NCBI RefSeq assembly: GCF_001808185.1
Contig: NZ_CP017668.1
Location: 2,666,001 to 2,730,000 of the forward strand
DNA from: Jeongeupia sp. USM3
Lineage (GTDB): Bacteria > Pseudomonadota > Gammaproteobacteria > Burkholderiales > Chitinibacteraceae
Direction of reading: 5' to 3'
DNA length: 64,000 nucleotides
The position numbers and the translations under genes are program-made. The notes under the pieces were generated by a model that saw only the letters and a program-made list of their open reading frames with translations, was not told where the DNA came from and searched no databases. This document shows positions 50,125-59,042 of this stretch, in pieces. How positions within the stretch are numbered: the first letter of the stretch is position 1; the number at the start of each line of letters is the position of its first letter.

Positions 50125-51671
50125 AGATTCGCGCCCAGGTAGCGATGGTGCTCAACCTCGACAAGTGCATCGGCTGCCATACCTGTTCGGTCACCTGCAA
50201 GAACGTCTGGACTTCGCGCGACGGTGTCGAGTACGCGTGGTTCAACAACGTCGAGACCAAGCCCGGCATCGGTTACCCGAAGGAATGGGAAAACCAGAAG
50301 AAGTGGAACGGTGGCTGGAAACGGCTTCCGAACGGCAAGCTCGAACCGCGTCAGGGCGGCAAGCTGCGGATTCTGGCGAGCATGTTCGCCAACCCGAACC
50401 TGCCCGAGATCGACGACTACTACGAGCCGTTCACCTACGACTACGACCGGCTGCAGAACGCGCCGGAGGTGCAGACGCCGCCGACGGCTAGGCCGGTGTC
50501 GGTGATCACCGGCAAGAAGATGGACAAGATCAACTGGGGTCCGAACTGGGAAGACGACCTTGGCGGCGAGTTCGCCAAGCGCAGCAAGGACCAGTTGTTC
50601 GAGGACGTGCAGAAGGAGATGTACAGCACGTTCGAGAACACCTTCATGATGTATCTGCCGCGGCTGTGCGAGCACTGCCTGAACCCGGCCTGTGTCGCCT
50701 CGTGCCCGTCGGGCTCGGTGTACAAGCGCGAGGACGACGGCATCGTGCTGGTCGACCAGGACAAGTGCCGCGGCTGGCGCATGTGCGTGTCGGGCTGCCC
50801 GTACAAGAAGATCTACTACAACTGGCAGAGCGGCAAGGCCGAGAAGTGCACCTTCTGCTTCCCGCGCATCGAGGGCGGCCAGCCGACGGTGTGCTCGGAA
50901 TCGTGCGTCGGCCGGATCCGCTACCTCGGCGTCATCCTGTACGACGCCGACAAGATCGAAGCCGCCGCCAGCGTTGCCGACGAGAAGGACCTCTACAAGG
51001 CCCAGTTGCAGGTCTTCCTCGACCCGCATTCGGACGCGGTGATCGAAGAAGCCCGCCGTCAGGGCATCCCGGATTCGTGGCTGACCGCCGCGCAGAAGTC
51101 GCCGGTCTACAAGATGGCGATGGAGTGGAAGGTTGCCTTCCCGCTGCATCCGGAATACCGCACCCTGCCGATGGTCTGGTACATCCCGCCGCTGTCGCCG
51201 ATCCAGTCGGCGGCCGAACGCGGGCTGATGAACCAGAAGGGCCTCTTGCCCGACGTCAGCGAAATGCGCATTCCGGTCAAGTATCTGGCCAACCTCTTGA
51301 CCGCCGGTGACGAAGCGCCGGTGCTGTCGGCGCTCGAACGGATGCTGGCGATGCGCGTCTACATGCGCGGCAAGTCGGTGCACGGCAGCGAAGACCTCGA
51401 AGTGCTCAAGCAGGTCGGGCTGACGCAGGCGCAGGTCGAGGACATGTACAAGATCATGGCGATCGCCAATTACGAAGACCGCTTCGTGATTCCGAGCAGC
51501 CACAAGGAAGAGGTCGAGGACAGCTTCAACGACAAGGCTGCCTGCGGCTTCACCTTCGGCAACGGCTGCTCGGGCGGTACCTCGCCGCAGGGGCTGTTCG
51601 GCGCGCGCAAGGAAGGCTCGGTGATCTTCGTCGACATGCCCAAATCGCGTAAGAACAAGGCGGAGGTGTAA
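50121..51671 (+). CDS. narH: Respiratory nitrate reductase beta subunit
   Basis: The 516-residue iron-sulfur protein has four cysteine groups: CIGCHTCSVTC (Cys16, 19, 22, 26), CEHCLNPACVASC, CRGWRMCVSGC and CTFCFPR with CSESC. The Trp in CRGW replaces a cysteine and marks the 3Fe-4S cluster of NarH. It relays electrons from NarI haems to NarG. The start overlaps the narG stop as ATGA. Confidence 0.98.
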   Translation: MKIRAQVAMVLNLDKCIGCHTCSVTCKNVWTSRDGVEYAWFNNVETKPGIGYPKEWENQKKWNGGWKRLPNGKLEPRQGGKLRILASMFANPNLPEIDDYYEPFTYDYDRLQNAPEVQTPPTARPVSVITGKKMDKINWGPNWEDDLGGEFAKRSKDQLFEDVQKEMYSTFENTFMMYLPRLCEHCLNPACVASCPSGSVYKREDDGIVLVDQDKCRGWRMCVSGCPYKKIYYNWQSGKAEKCTFCFPRIEGGQPTVCSESCVGRIRYLGVILYDADKIEAAASVADEKDLYKAQLQVFLDPHSDAVIEEARRQGIPDSWLTAAQKSPVYKMAMEWKVAFPLHPEYRTLPMVWYIPPLSPIQSAAERGLMNQKGLLPDVSEMRIPVKYLANLLTAGDEAPVLSALERMLAMRVYMRGKSVHGSEDLEVLKQVGLTQAQVEDMYKIMAIANYEDRFVIPSSHKEEVEDSFNDKAACGFTFGNGCSGGTSPQGLFGARKEGSVIFVDMPKSRKNKAEV

Positions 51672-51674
51672 ACC

Positions 51675-52334
51675 ATGACGACCGACACACTGCATTTCCG
51701 TGTCCTCTCGGCGCTGCTGCAGTACCCGGAAGCCGAGCTGATCGACGCGCTGTCCGAACTCGACGCCGCGCTGGCCAACGCGCCGACGGGGCTGCGCATC
51801 ACCGTTGCGCCGCTGCTGGCCGAGCTGGCGGCGGGTGACCTGATCGCCGCGCAGGAAGGCTATGTCGCGACGTTCGACCGCTCGCGCGGCCATTCGCTGC
51901 ACCTGTTCGAGCACATCCACGGCGAAAGCCGCGAACGCGGCCCGGCGCTGGTCGACCTGATGAACGCCTACCGCGAGCACGGTTTCGAGATCGACGCCAA
52001 CGAGCTGCCCGACTACCTGCCGCTGTTCCTCGAGTTCCTCGGCAGCGTCGACGCTGCGACGGCGCAGGACTTCCTCAACGAGGCGGTTCACGTGATCGCC
52101 GCGCTGGCGGAGCGCCTCGGCGAAGCCGAAAGCCGCTACGCCTGCGTGATGAACGCGCTGGTCGCGCTCGCCAGCGTCAAGATCCAGCCGCTGGTCGCGC
52201 CACCGATCCGCGACATGGACGAGATGCTCGAAACCTTCGGACCCGGTGCCGACGGCACCGAACCGCTGCTGTCGCAGGCCGCAGGGCCCCAGACGGTGAA
52301 GTTCTACCCGCGCAACCAGGAGGCCCGGCCATGA
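51675..52334 (+). CDS. narJ: Nitrate reductase assembly chaperone NarJ
   Basis: The 219-residue TorD/NarJ-family chaperone begins with FRVLSALLQYPEAELIDAL and has FDRSRGHSLHLFEHIHGESR, YREHGFEIDANELPDYLPLF and LEFLGSVDAATA. It holds apo-NarG until the molybdenum cofactor is inserted. It is three bases after narH and overlaps narI by 4. Confidence 0.95.
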   Translation: MTTDTLHFRVLSALLQYPEAELIDALSELDAALANAPTGLRITVAPLLAELAAGDLIAAQEGYVATFDRSRGHSLHLFEHIHGESRERGPALVDLMNAYREHGFEIDANELPDYLPLFLEFLGSVDAATAQDFLNEAVHVIAALAERLGEAESRYACVMNALVALASVKIQPLVAPPIRDMDEMLETFGPGADGTEPLLSQAAGPQTVKFYPRNQEARP

Positions 52335-53017
52335 CTTATCTGCATCATTTCGTTTTCGGGGTCTACCCCTACATCGGTCTGGCGATCTTCCTGTTTGGCA
52401 GTCTGGTGCGCTTCGAGCGCGAGCAGTACACGTGGAAGAGCGATTCGAGCCAGCTGATCGACCGCCGTCTGTTGCGCGCCGGTTCCTACCTGTTCCACAT
52501 CGGCGTGCTCGGCGTCTTCGCCGGCCACCTCGTCGGCCTGCTGACGCCGCTGGCGGTCTGGGATGCGCTCGGCGTCAGCCACAGCGCCAAGCAGCTGCTG
52601 GCGATGATCGCCGGCGGCATCTTCGGCGGCATGGGGCTGATCGGTGCGCTGATCCTGATCTACCGGCGCTGGAGCAGCGAGCGGCTGCGCGCGATCACCA
52701 CCTGGCGCGACAAGCTGACCCTGGGCTGGATCACCGTGACGCTGATCCTCGGCCTGTCGACGATCTTCGTCTCGAAAGACCACCTCGACGGCCACATGAT
52801 GACGCTGTTCATGGAATGGGCGCAGCGCATCCTGACCTTCCGTGGCGACGCGGCGACCTACATCGTCGATGCACCGGGGATCTTCAAGCTGCACATCTTC
52901 ATGGGCATGACGCTGTTCGTGATCTTCCCGTTCACCCGGCTGGTGCACGTGTGGAGCGGCTTCGGTGCTGCCGGCTATGTGACCCGGGCATGGCAACTGG
53001 TGCGGCCGCGCGGTTGA
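52331..53017 (+). CDS. narI: Respiratory nitrate reductase gamma subunit
   Basis: This 228-residue di-haem cytochrome b has five membrane helices, beginning FVFGVYPYIGLAIFLFGS. Candidate haem histidines lie in SYLFHIGVLGVFAGHLVG on the N-terminal side and in FKLHIFMGMTLF and TRLVHVWSGF on the C-terminal side. It oxidises quinol on the periplasmic side and passes electrons to NarH. It closes the narGHJI operon. Confidence 0.97.
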   Translation: MTYLHHFVFGVYPYIGLAIFLFGSLVRFEREQYTWKSDSSQLIDRRLLRAGSYLFHIGVLGVFAGHLVGLLTPLAVWDALGVSHSAKQLLAMIAGGIFGGMGLIGALILIYRRWSSERLRAITTWRDKLTLGWITVTLILGLSTIFVSKDHLDGHMMTLFMEWAQRILTFRGDAATYIVDAPGIFKLHIFMGMTLFVIFPFTRLVHVWSGFGAAGYVTRAWQLVRPRG

Positions 53018-53039
53018 GTCTGGCTGGCTGAAAGCGAGG

Positions 53040-53063
53040 AGGGCGCCTGCGGGCGCCCTTTTT
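53040..53063 (+). terminator. Rho-independent terminator after narI
   Basis: AGGGCGCC and GGCGCCCT form an 8-bp stem with loop TGCG, followed by five T. It lies 23 bases after the narI stop. Confidence 0.88.
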
Positions 53064-53089
53064 GCATTTGTGGGCTGGGTGGGTCGGGT

Positions 53090-53640
53090 TTTAGCGCCTT
53101 CGGCGCGGGTAAAGGCATTTTGATGCGCGTTCCGCCGCGCGAACGGGAAGGGGGCTTTGTCTCGCCAAAGCCCCCTTCACCCCAAAGACGACCCCGCATC
53201 CGCGCCCGCTTTGCGGGTGCCCTGTGCTGCTCAGCCGCCACGGCGGGAATCGCAAACTCGCTGCGCTCAAACAGCGATTCCCGACTGCCCCGTGTCGACT
53301 TGCGCTGCTCGGCGCTTCTGAGGGGATACGGGCGGTATGCAATCGGCAGCGAACAAACACGCGTTACGGTGAACAGTGCGCTGCCTTTCATCCCGTTCGC
53401 CAGCGCCGAGGAGTGGAGCGAGACGAGCCGGTCTTATGGCTTGGCTCGCGACCGATCGAGGGCAGCCCGGAGGGCCGCAGGGCGCGGTCACGCCAAAGCT
53501 TGGCGGCTCTGCCGCCTAGCGACGCGCGATGCAGCGCACGCCTTTGGGGTGAAGGGGGCTTTGGCGAGACAAAGCCCCCTTCCCGTACGCGCGGCGGAAC
53601 GCGCGTCAAATGTCTTTAGCTCGCGCCGAAGGCGCTAAAC
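53090..53640. repeat. Inverted-repeat element, ~550 bp, with ~100-bp arms
   Basis: The left arm (53090-53190) and right arm (53539-53640) are inverted copies, about 90% alike by eye. Both start at the outer end with TTTAGCGCCTTCG. Each arm contains its own hairpin, GAAGGGGGCTTTG/CAAAGCCCCCTTC around a 6-base loop (53147-53178 on the left). The 348-base centre shows no convincing gene; open frames across the element are low-complexity and have no ribosome site. It looks like a non-autonomous MITE-like element or two facing copies of a dispersed repeat. Confidence 0.7.
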
Positions 53641-53769
53641 GGCCCGCTTGTGCATCCGCCGGGCGGAACCGGCATCAACGCTTTTACCCAGCGGCGAAGG
53701 CGCTAAACAGATCTTGCCCATCAACCCCGGTCTAGATTGAAACCAGAGTCCACGGCGTGGGAGAACGTC
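53641..53769. repeat. Degenerate third copy of the arm end, then leader of the decarboxylase gene
   Basis: Positions 53653-53708 repeat the outer ~50 bases of the right arm in the same orientation (GGCGGAAC, TCAA, TTTA, then GCGAAGGCGCTAAAC), so the element end is partly duplicated in tandem. The rest up to 53769 is the short leader of the next gene. With the element it makes a 730-base stretch lacking a supported gene. Confidence 0.5.
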
Positions 53770-55404
53770 ATGAGCACCAGCATCGGTCAGTACCTGCTGC
53801 AACGGCTGCACGAGGAGGGCGTGCGCCACGTCTTCGGCGTGCCGGGCGACTACATCCTGCGCTGGTACCAGCAGCTCGCGCAGAGCGAGCTGATCCAGGT
53901 CGGCGCCACGCGCGAGGACAACGCGGCGTTTGCCGCCGACGCCTACGCCCGCGTCCACGGCCTCGGCGCGCTGGCGGTCACCTATGGCGTCGGCGCGCTG
54001 TCGGTCGTCAACGCGGTCGCCGGCGCGGCGGCCGAGTCGTCGCCGGTGGTGGTGATCTCCGGTGCGCCGGGCGTGGTCGAGCAGCGCGAGCATCCGCTCT
54101 TGCACCACCGCTTCGGGCCCTACCACTTCCAGCGCGAGATCTTCGAGCGGCTGACGTGCTACTGCGCGGTGCTCGACGACCCGCTGCTCGCGGCGCGGCA
54201 GATCGACCGGGCGCTGGCGGCGGCCAAGCGCTACAGCAAGCCGGTGTATCTGGAGCTGCCGCGCGACCGCGTCGATACGGTGATCCACCTGCAGCCCGAA
54301 TGCGTGATCGAGGATGAAGGCAGCGATCCGGACGCGCTCGCCGAGGCCGTCGCCGAAACCGTTGCGCTGCTCGCCGGTGCCGAGCGCGGCGCGATCCTTG
54401 CCGGCGTCGAGCTGCACCGCTACCGGCAGCAGGATGCACTGGCGGCGCTGGTCGAACGGCTGCGCTGGCCGGTCGCGGCAACTCTGTCGGGCAAGTCGGT
54501 GCTGTCCGAGCAGCACCCGGCCTATCTCGGCATCTACGAGGGCGCGATGGGCGCCGACTACGCGCGCGACGTGGTCGAAGGCGCCGATATCCTGCTGCTG
54601 CTCGGCTCGGCGCTCAACGATGTCGATCTCGGCGTGTTCACCGCCAGGCTCGATCCGCGCCACATGATCCAGGCGCGCAACGACGAAGTCTGCGTGCGCC
54701 ACCACCGCTACCCGAACGTGCGGCTCGCCGATTTCGTCGCCGCGCTGATCGCGGCGCTGCCCGAGCGCCGGGCCGAATGGCCGGCGCACAGCCTGCCGCC
54801 GTCGGCGCCGGGTTTTCCCGAGCCGGGCGACGCGATGACGGTGTCGCGGCTGATCGGCCGCCTCAACGACACGCTGCCCGACGACATGATCGTCGTCTCG
54901 GATACCGGCGACTGCCTGTTCGCATCGCTCGAGCTGCGCACGCACCCGCGCACCGGCTTTCTCGCGTCGGCGTACTACACGACGATGGGCTTCGCGGTAC
55001 CGGCGGCGCTCGGCGCCCAGCTCGGCAGCGGGCTGCGGCCGCTGGTCCTTGTCGGCGACGGCGCGTTCCAGATGACCGGGATGGAGCTGTCGACGGCGGC
55101 GTGGAAGGGGCTCAACCCGGTGGTGATCGTGTTCGACAACGGCGGCTACAGCACCGAGCGCTTCATTCTCGACGGCCCGTTCAACGACATCGCGCCGTGG
55201 CGGCTCGACGCGCTGGCCGGGGTGTTCGGCCCGCTGTACGCGTTCAGCGTCGGCGACGAGCAGGCGTTCGACGCGGCGTGGCAGCATGCGCTGTCCAACA
55301 CGGACCGGCCGACGCTGATCGCGGTCAGGCTTGCCGCCGACGACCCGTCGTCGGCGATGCGCCGACTTGGCGAATCGCTCGGCAGGACGGTCAAGGGAGG
55401 CTGA
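53770..55404 (+). CDS. ThDP-dependent 2-oxo acid decarboxylase (pyruvate/indolepyruvate type)
   Basis: ATG 53770 (MSTSIGQYLLQRLHEEG) gives 544 residues. The N-terminal ThDP pyrimidine domain has FGVPGDYILRWYQQL and the catalytic Glu in TREDNAAFAADAYARVHG; the paired active-site histidines are in LLHHRFGPYHF. The C-terminal pyrophosphate domain has GDGAFQMTGMELSTAAW and VFDNGGYSTERF, where the usual NN pair of this family reads DN. The order of domains fits pyruvate, indolepyruvate or phenylpyruvate decarboxylases; the substrate cannot be settled. It is followed directly by the TfoX-like gene. Confidence 0.85.
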   Translation: MSTSIGQYLLQRLHEEGVRHVFGVPGDYILRWYQQLAQSELIQVGATREDNAAFAADAYARVHGLGALAVTYGVGALSVVNAVAGAAAESSPVVVISGAPGVVEQREHPLLHHRFGPYHFQREIFERLTCYCAVLDDPLLAARQIDRALAAAKRYSKPVYLELPRDRVDTVIHLQPECVIEDEGSDPDALAEAVAETVALLAGAERGAILAGVELHRYRQQDALAALVERLRWPVAATLSGKSVLSEQHPAYLGIYEGAMGADYARDVVEGADILLLLGSALNDVDLGVFTARLDPRHMIQARNDEVCVRHHRYPNVRLADFVAALIAALPERRAEWPAHSLPPSAPGFPEPGDAMTVSRLIGRLNDTLPDDMIVVSDTGDCLFASLELRTHPRTGFLASAYYTTMGFAVPAALGAQLGSGLRPLVLVGDGAFQMTGMELSTAAWKGLNPVVIVFDNGGYSTERFILDGPFNDIAPWRLDALAGVFGPLYAFSVGDEQAFDAAWQHALSNTDRPTLIAVRLAADDPSSAMRRLGESLGRTVKGG

Positions 55405-55752
55405 GTGCGCGCACGCAGCGAGTATCTGGACTGGCTGATCGACGAGCTGGCGCCGCTCGGCCCCATCCGCGCCCGGCGCATGTTCGGCGCATGGGGGCTG
55501 TACTGCGACGAGGCGTTCTTCGCCATCGTCGATGACGACGTGCTGTACCTGAAGGCCGACGACGTGAGCCGGGCGGCCTTCGTTGCCGCCGCGACACGGC
55601 CGTTCAGCTATGCGGTTCGCGGCAAGACCCAGACCATGTCGTACTACACCCTGCCCGATGCGGCGCTCGACGACACGTCCGAACTGCTCCGCTGGGCGCG
55701 CACCGCTTTCGAGGCCGCACTGCGTGCGCAGGCCACCAAACGGAAGTCGTGA
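55405..55752 (+). CDS. TfoX N-terminal domain protein
   Basis: This 115-residue protein begins at GTG 55405, immediately after the decarboxylase stop. It consists of one TfoX/Sxy N-terminal domain: RARRMFGAWGLYCDEAFFAI, then VLYLKADDVSRAAF and KTQTMSYYTLPD. It lacks the C-terminal domain of full-length TfoX/Sxy, so a role in competence regulation is not implied. Single-domain homologues are common and uncharacterised. Confidence 0.85.
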   Translation: MRARSEYLDWLIDELAPLGPIRARRMFGAWGLYCDEAFFAIVDDDVLYLKADDVSRAAFVAAATRPFSYAVRGKTQTMSYYTLPDAALDDTSELLRWARTAFEAALRAQATKRKS

Positions 55753-55968
55753 CGGGGTTTGGCCGTGCCCGGAGCGGTCGGACGACCGGCCCCGGGCGCC
55801 GCACGCATGCACCGGCGGCGGACAAATCCGGGCGTCCGCGACGCGTTCCGGTGACGCCGGCCGCCACGGCGAGGGCGCGCATGTCGGCGCGCCCCTTCCC
55901 GCCGCGGGCAAACTGTTGGAGAATCTGCATTAATCACGTCCAACTTCCGCCCGCAATCGGGGCCATCC

Positions 55969-56562
55969 ATGCGTCAGGTTACCGTTACCCGTAATACCCT
56001 CGAAACCCAGATCACGGTTTCGATCAATCTCGATGGCTCCGGCCAGTCCAAGTTCGATACCGGCGTGCCGTTCTTCGAGCACATGCTCGACCAGATCGCC
56101 CGCCACGGGCTGATCGACATCGACATCAAGGCCGTCGGCGATCTGCACATCGACGCGCACCACACCGTCGAAGACGTCGGCATCACCTTCGGCCAGGCCT
56201 TTGCCAAGGCCGTCGGCGACAAGAAGGGCATCCGCCGCTACGGCCACGCCTACGTGCCGCTCGACGAGGCGCTGTCGCGCGTCGTCGTCGACCTGTCGGG
56301 CCGCCCCTGTCTCGAATACGACTGCGAGTACACCCGCGCGATGATCGGCGGCTTCGACGTCGACCTGTTCGGCGAGTTCTTCCGCGGCTTCGTCAACCAC
56401 GCGGCGATCAGCCTGCATATCGACAACCTGAAGGGCAAGAACGCCCACCACCAGGCCGAGACCATCTTCAAGGCACTGGGCCGCGCGCTGCGCATGGCGG
56501 TCGAGCACGACGAACGCATGGCCGGCATCACGCCGTCGACCAAGGGCACGCTGGTAGGCTAA
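55969..56562 (+). CDS. hisB: Imidazoleglycerol-phosphate dehydratase
   Basis: The 197-residue monofunctional IGPD has the metal-binding blocks DTGVPFFEHMLDQIARHG, DAHHTVEDVGI and the later FVNHAAISLHI and NAHHQAETIFKALGRAL. It performs step 6 of histidine synthesis. It starts the hisBHAFI run after a 216-base gap without recognisable features. A 266-base repeat separates it from hisH. Confidence 0.97.
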   Translation: MRQVTVTRNTLETQITVSINLDGSGQSKFDTGVPFFEHMLDQIARHGLIDIDIKAVGDLHIDAHHTVEDVGITFGQAFAKAVGDKKGIRRYGHAYVPLDEALSRVVVDLSGRPCLEYDCEYTRAMIGGFDVDLFGEFFRGFVNHAAISLHIDNLKGKNAHHQAETIFKALGRALRMAVEHDERMAGITPSTKGTLVG

Positions 56563-56828
56563 GCGCCTGCCCAAGGTCTTTTCACGTCAGCGCCGGGCCG
56601 GAAAAAGGTCAGGCACAAGGCGTACGACGCAGGCAATAACCGGTTATTGGCAAGGAGTACAACGTAGTGAATGACCTTTTTCCGGCCCGGCCCTTCGGGT
56701 TCGGGGCATTGCCGGCGGATCGCGGCGTTGCAAACCGCTTGCGGTACTCGTACCGCGGCGCGGCTTGCGCCTTGCCCTCCATCCGGCACTGCCCCGAACG
56801 CTGCCGTGAAAAGACCTTGGACAGGCGC
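56563..56828. repeat. 266-bp element of nested inverted repeats between hisB and hisH
   Basis: The outer arms of 24 bp (56563-56586 and 56805-56828, one mismatch; GCGCCTG at the tips) enclose two side-by-side hairpins. The first has perfect 19-bp arms (56593-56611 and 56672-56690, CCGGGCCGGAAAAAGGTCA) around a centre with the 16-bp palindrome CAATAACCGGTTATTG. The second has 16-bp arms with one mismatch (56700-56715 and 56783-56798). The whole folds as a three-way junction. It begins right at the hisB stop and ends five bases before the hisH start. No gene lies in it. Confidence 0.85.
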
Positions 56829-56833
56829 TGACC

Positions 56834-57481
56834 ATGCAAAAAATCGCCATCGTCGATTACGGCATGGGCAACCTGCACTCGGTGACCAAGGCTTTCGAGC
56901 TTGTCGCCGAAGGCCGGGCCGAGGTCGTGCTGACCGCCGACCCGTTTGTGGTCGCATCGGCCGACAAGGTCGTGTTTCCGGGCCAGGGCGCGATGCCCGA
57001 CTGCATGCGCCACCTCGACGAGTCCGGCCTCAAGGCCGAAGTGCTCAAGGCAGCAAGCGAGCGGCCTTTCCTCGGCATCTGCGTCGGTGCGCAACTCTTG
57101 TTCGCACGCAGCGAGGAAGGCCCGACCGAGAGTCTCGGCGTGTTTCCGGGCGAGGTCGTGCGCTTTCCTCCCGAGAAAATGCATGACGACGCGGGCCGCA
57201 AGCTCAAGGTGCCGCACATGGGCTGGAACGAAATGTTCATCAGGCGCGCCCACCCGCTGTGGCAGGGCATTGCCGACGGCGAGCGCTTCTACTTCGTCCA
57301 CAGCTACCATTTCGCCGGTGCTGACGACATCGCCGTGGTCGAATCGGCCTATCCGTACCGCTTCGCCGCCGCGGTGGCGCGCGACAACATCTTCGCAATC
57401 CAGTGCCACCCGGAGAAGAGCCATCGCGCCGGGCTGCAATTGCTGGGCAATTTCGTAAACTGGGATGGCCGTGGCGACTGA
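56834..57481 (+). CDS. hisH: Imidazole glycerol phosphate synthase, glutaminase subunit
   Basis: This 215-residue class I glutamine amidotransferase has the nucleophile Cys in LGICVGAQLLFA and the His-Glu pair in IQCHPEKS; it begins IAIVDYGMGNLHSV. It provides ammonia to HisF. Its weak ribosome site lies at the edge of the inverted-repeat element. Confidence 0.97.
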   Translation: MQKIAIVDYGMGNLHSVTKAFELVAEGRAEVVLTADPFVVASADKVVFPGQGAMPDCMRHLDESGLKAEVLKAASERPFLGICVGAQLLFARSEEGPTESLGVFPGEVVRFPPEKMHDDAGRKLKVPHMGWNEMFIRRAHPLWQGIADGERFYFVHSYHFAGADDIAVVESAYPYRFAAAVARDNIFAIQCHPEKSHRAGLQLLGNFVNWDGRGD

Positions 57482-57522
57482 AAACGCCGCGTAATCAACC
57501 ACTTCAACTCTGATACCGCATC

Positions 57523-58275
57523 ATGCTGATCATTCCTGCTATCGACCTCAAGGACGGCCAGTGCGTTCGCCTGCGCCAGGGCCTCATGAACGACGCCACC
57601 GTCTTCTCCGACGATCCGGCGAGCTTTGTCAGCCACTGGCTCGGCCAGGGCGCGCGCCGCATGCACCTTGTCGACCTGAACGGCGCCTTTGCCGGCAAGC
57701 CGAAGAACCTCGATGCGGTCAAGAGCATCATCAAGGCGATCGACGGTGAAGTGCCGGTGCAGCTCGGCGGCGGCATCCGCAACCTCGACACGATCGAGAT
57801 GTACCTCGATGCCGGCATCGACTACGTGATCATCGGCACCGCCGCGGTCAAGCAGCCCGGTTTCCTGCACGAGGCGTGCGACGCGTTTCCGGGCCACATC
57901 ATCGTCGGCCTCGACGCCAAGGACGGCAAGGTCGCGACCGACGGCTGGGCCAAGGTCACCGACCACGACGTGATCGACCTGGCGCAGCGCTTCGAAGGCT
58001 ACGGCGTCGAAAGCGTGATCTACACCGACATCGGCCGCGACGGCATGCTCTCGGGCGTGAACATCGAAGCGACGGTGAAACTGGCGCAGGCACTGCGCAT
58101 TCCGGTGATCGCCTCGGGCGGGCTGACCGACCTCGACGACGTGAAGAAACTCGTCGAAGTCGAGTCCGAAGGCATCGAGGGCGTGATCACCGGCCGGGCG
58201 ATCTACGAAGGCACGATCGACTTCAAGGCGGCGCAGGAACTCGCCGACGGCAAGCTCGAAGCCGTGGAAGCCTGA
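57523..58275 (+). CDS. hisA: ProFAR isomerase
   Basis: The 250-residue beta/alpha barrel has catalytic Asp8 in IPAIDLKDGQCVRL and the second Asp in VIYTDIGRDGMLSG; phosphate loops are in VQLGGGIRN and PVIASGGLTDLDD. It converts ProFAR to PRFAR. It overlaps hisF by one base. Confidence 0.97.
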   Translation: MLIIPAIDLKDGQCVRLRQGLMNDATVFSDDPASFVSHWLGQGARRMHLVDLNGAFAGKPKNLDAVKSIIKAIDGEVPVQLGGGIRNLDTIEMYLDAGIDYVIIGTAAVKQPGFLHEACDAFPGHIIVGLDAKDGKVATDGWAKVTDHDVIDLAQRFEGYGVESVIYTDIGRDGMLSGVNIEATVKLAQALRIPVIASGGLTDLDDVKKLVEVESEGIEGVITGRAIYEGTIDFKAAQELADGKLEAVEA

Positions 58276-59042
58276 TGCCGCTCGCCAAACGCATCATCCC
58301 CTGCCTCGACGTGACCGCCGGTCGCGTCGTCAAGGGCGTCAATTTCGTCGGCCTGCGCGACGCCGGCGATCCGGTCGAGATCGCCAGGAAGTACGACGCG
58401 CAGGGGGCCGACGAGCTGACCTTCCTCGACATCACCGCCAGCTCGGACGACCGCGACCTGATCCTGCACGTGATCGACGCGGTCGCGTCGCAGGTCTTCA
58501 TTCCGCTGACCGTCGGCGGTGGCGTGCGCAAGGTCGACGACGTGCGCCGGCTGCTCAACGCCGGCGCCGACAAGGTGTCGATCAACACCACCGCGGTGAG
58601 CAACCCTGAAGTCGTCGAGGCGGCGGCCAGCCGCTTCGGCAGCCAGGCCATCGTTGTCGCGATCGACGCCAAGGCGGTCGACGAAACCAATACCCGCTGG
58701 GAAATCTTCACCCACGGCGGCCGCCGGCCGACCGGGCTCGACGCGGTCGAGTGGGCGGTGAAGATGCAGCAACTGGGCGCCGGCGAAATCCTCCTGACCA
58801 GCATGGACCGCGACGGCACCCGGATCGGCTTCAACCTGCCGCTGACGCGTGCGGTGTCCGACGCCGTCGACATTCCGGTGATCGCCTCGGGCGGTGTCGG
58901 CAATCTGCAGCATCTGGTCGACGGGGTCATCGACGGCCATGCCGATGCGGTGCTGGCGGCGTCGATCTTCCATTTCGGCGAATACACGGTGCGCCAGGCC
59001 AAGGAGGCGATGCGCGCGGCCGGCATCGAGGTGAGACTGTGA
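58275..59042 (+). CDS. hisF: Imidazole glycerol phosphate synthase, cyclase subunit
   Basis: ATG 58275 overlaps the hisA stop (TGATG) and gives 255 residues. The catalytic aspartates are in RIIPCLDVTAGRVVKG and IVVAIDAKAV; phosphate loops are VGGGVRKVDD and VIASGGVGNLQHL. With HisH it forms IGP and AICAR. It overlaps hisI by 4 bases. Confidence 0.97.
   Translation: MPLAKRIIPCLDVTAGRVVKGVNFVGLRDAGDPVEIARKYDAQGADELTFLDITASSDDRDLILHVIDAVASQVFIPLTVGGGVRKVDDVRRLLNAGADKVSINTTAVSNPEVVEAAASRFGSQAIVVAIDAKAVDETNTRWEIFTHGGRRPTGLDAVEWAVKMQQLGAGEILLTSMDRDGTRIGFNLPLTRAVSDAVDIPVIASGGVGNLQHLVDGVIDGHADAVLAASIFHFGEYTVRQAKEAMRAAGIEVRL

Noticed and set aside
53120..53638. Open frames across the inverted-repeat element (both strands)
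   Set aside because: The predicted peptides only read through the repeat arms (for example LARQSPLPVRAAERAS on both strands), have no ribosome site and would be by-products of the repeat.
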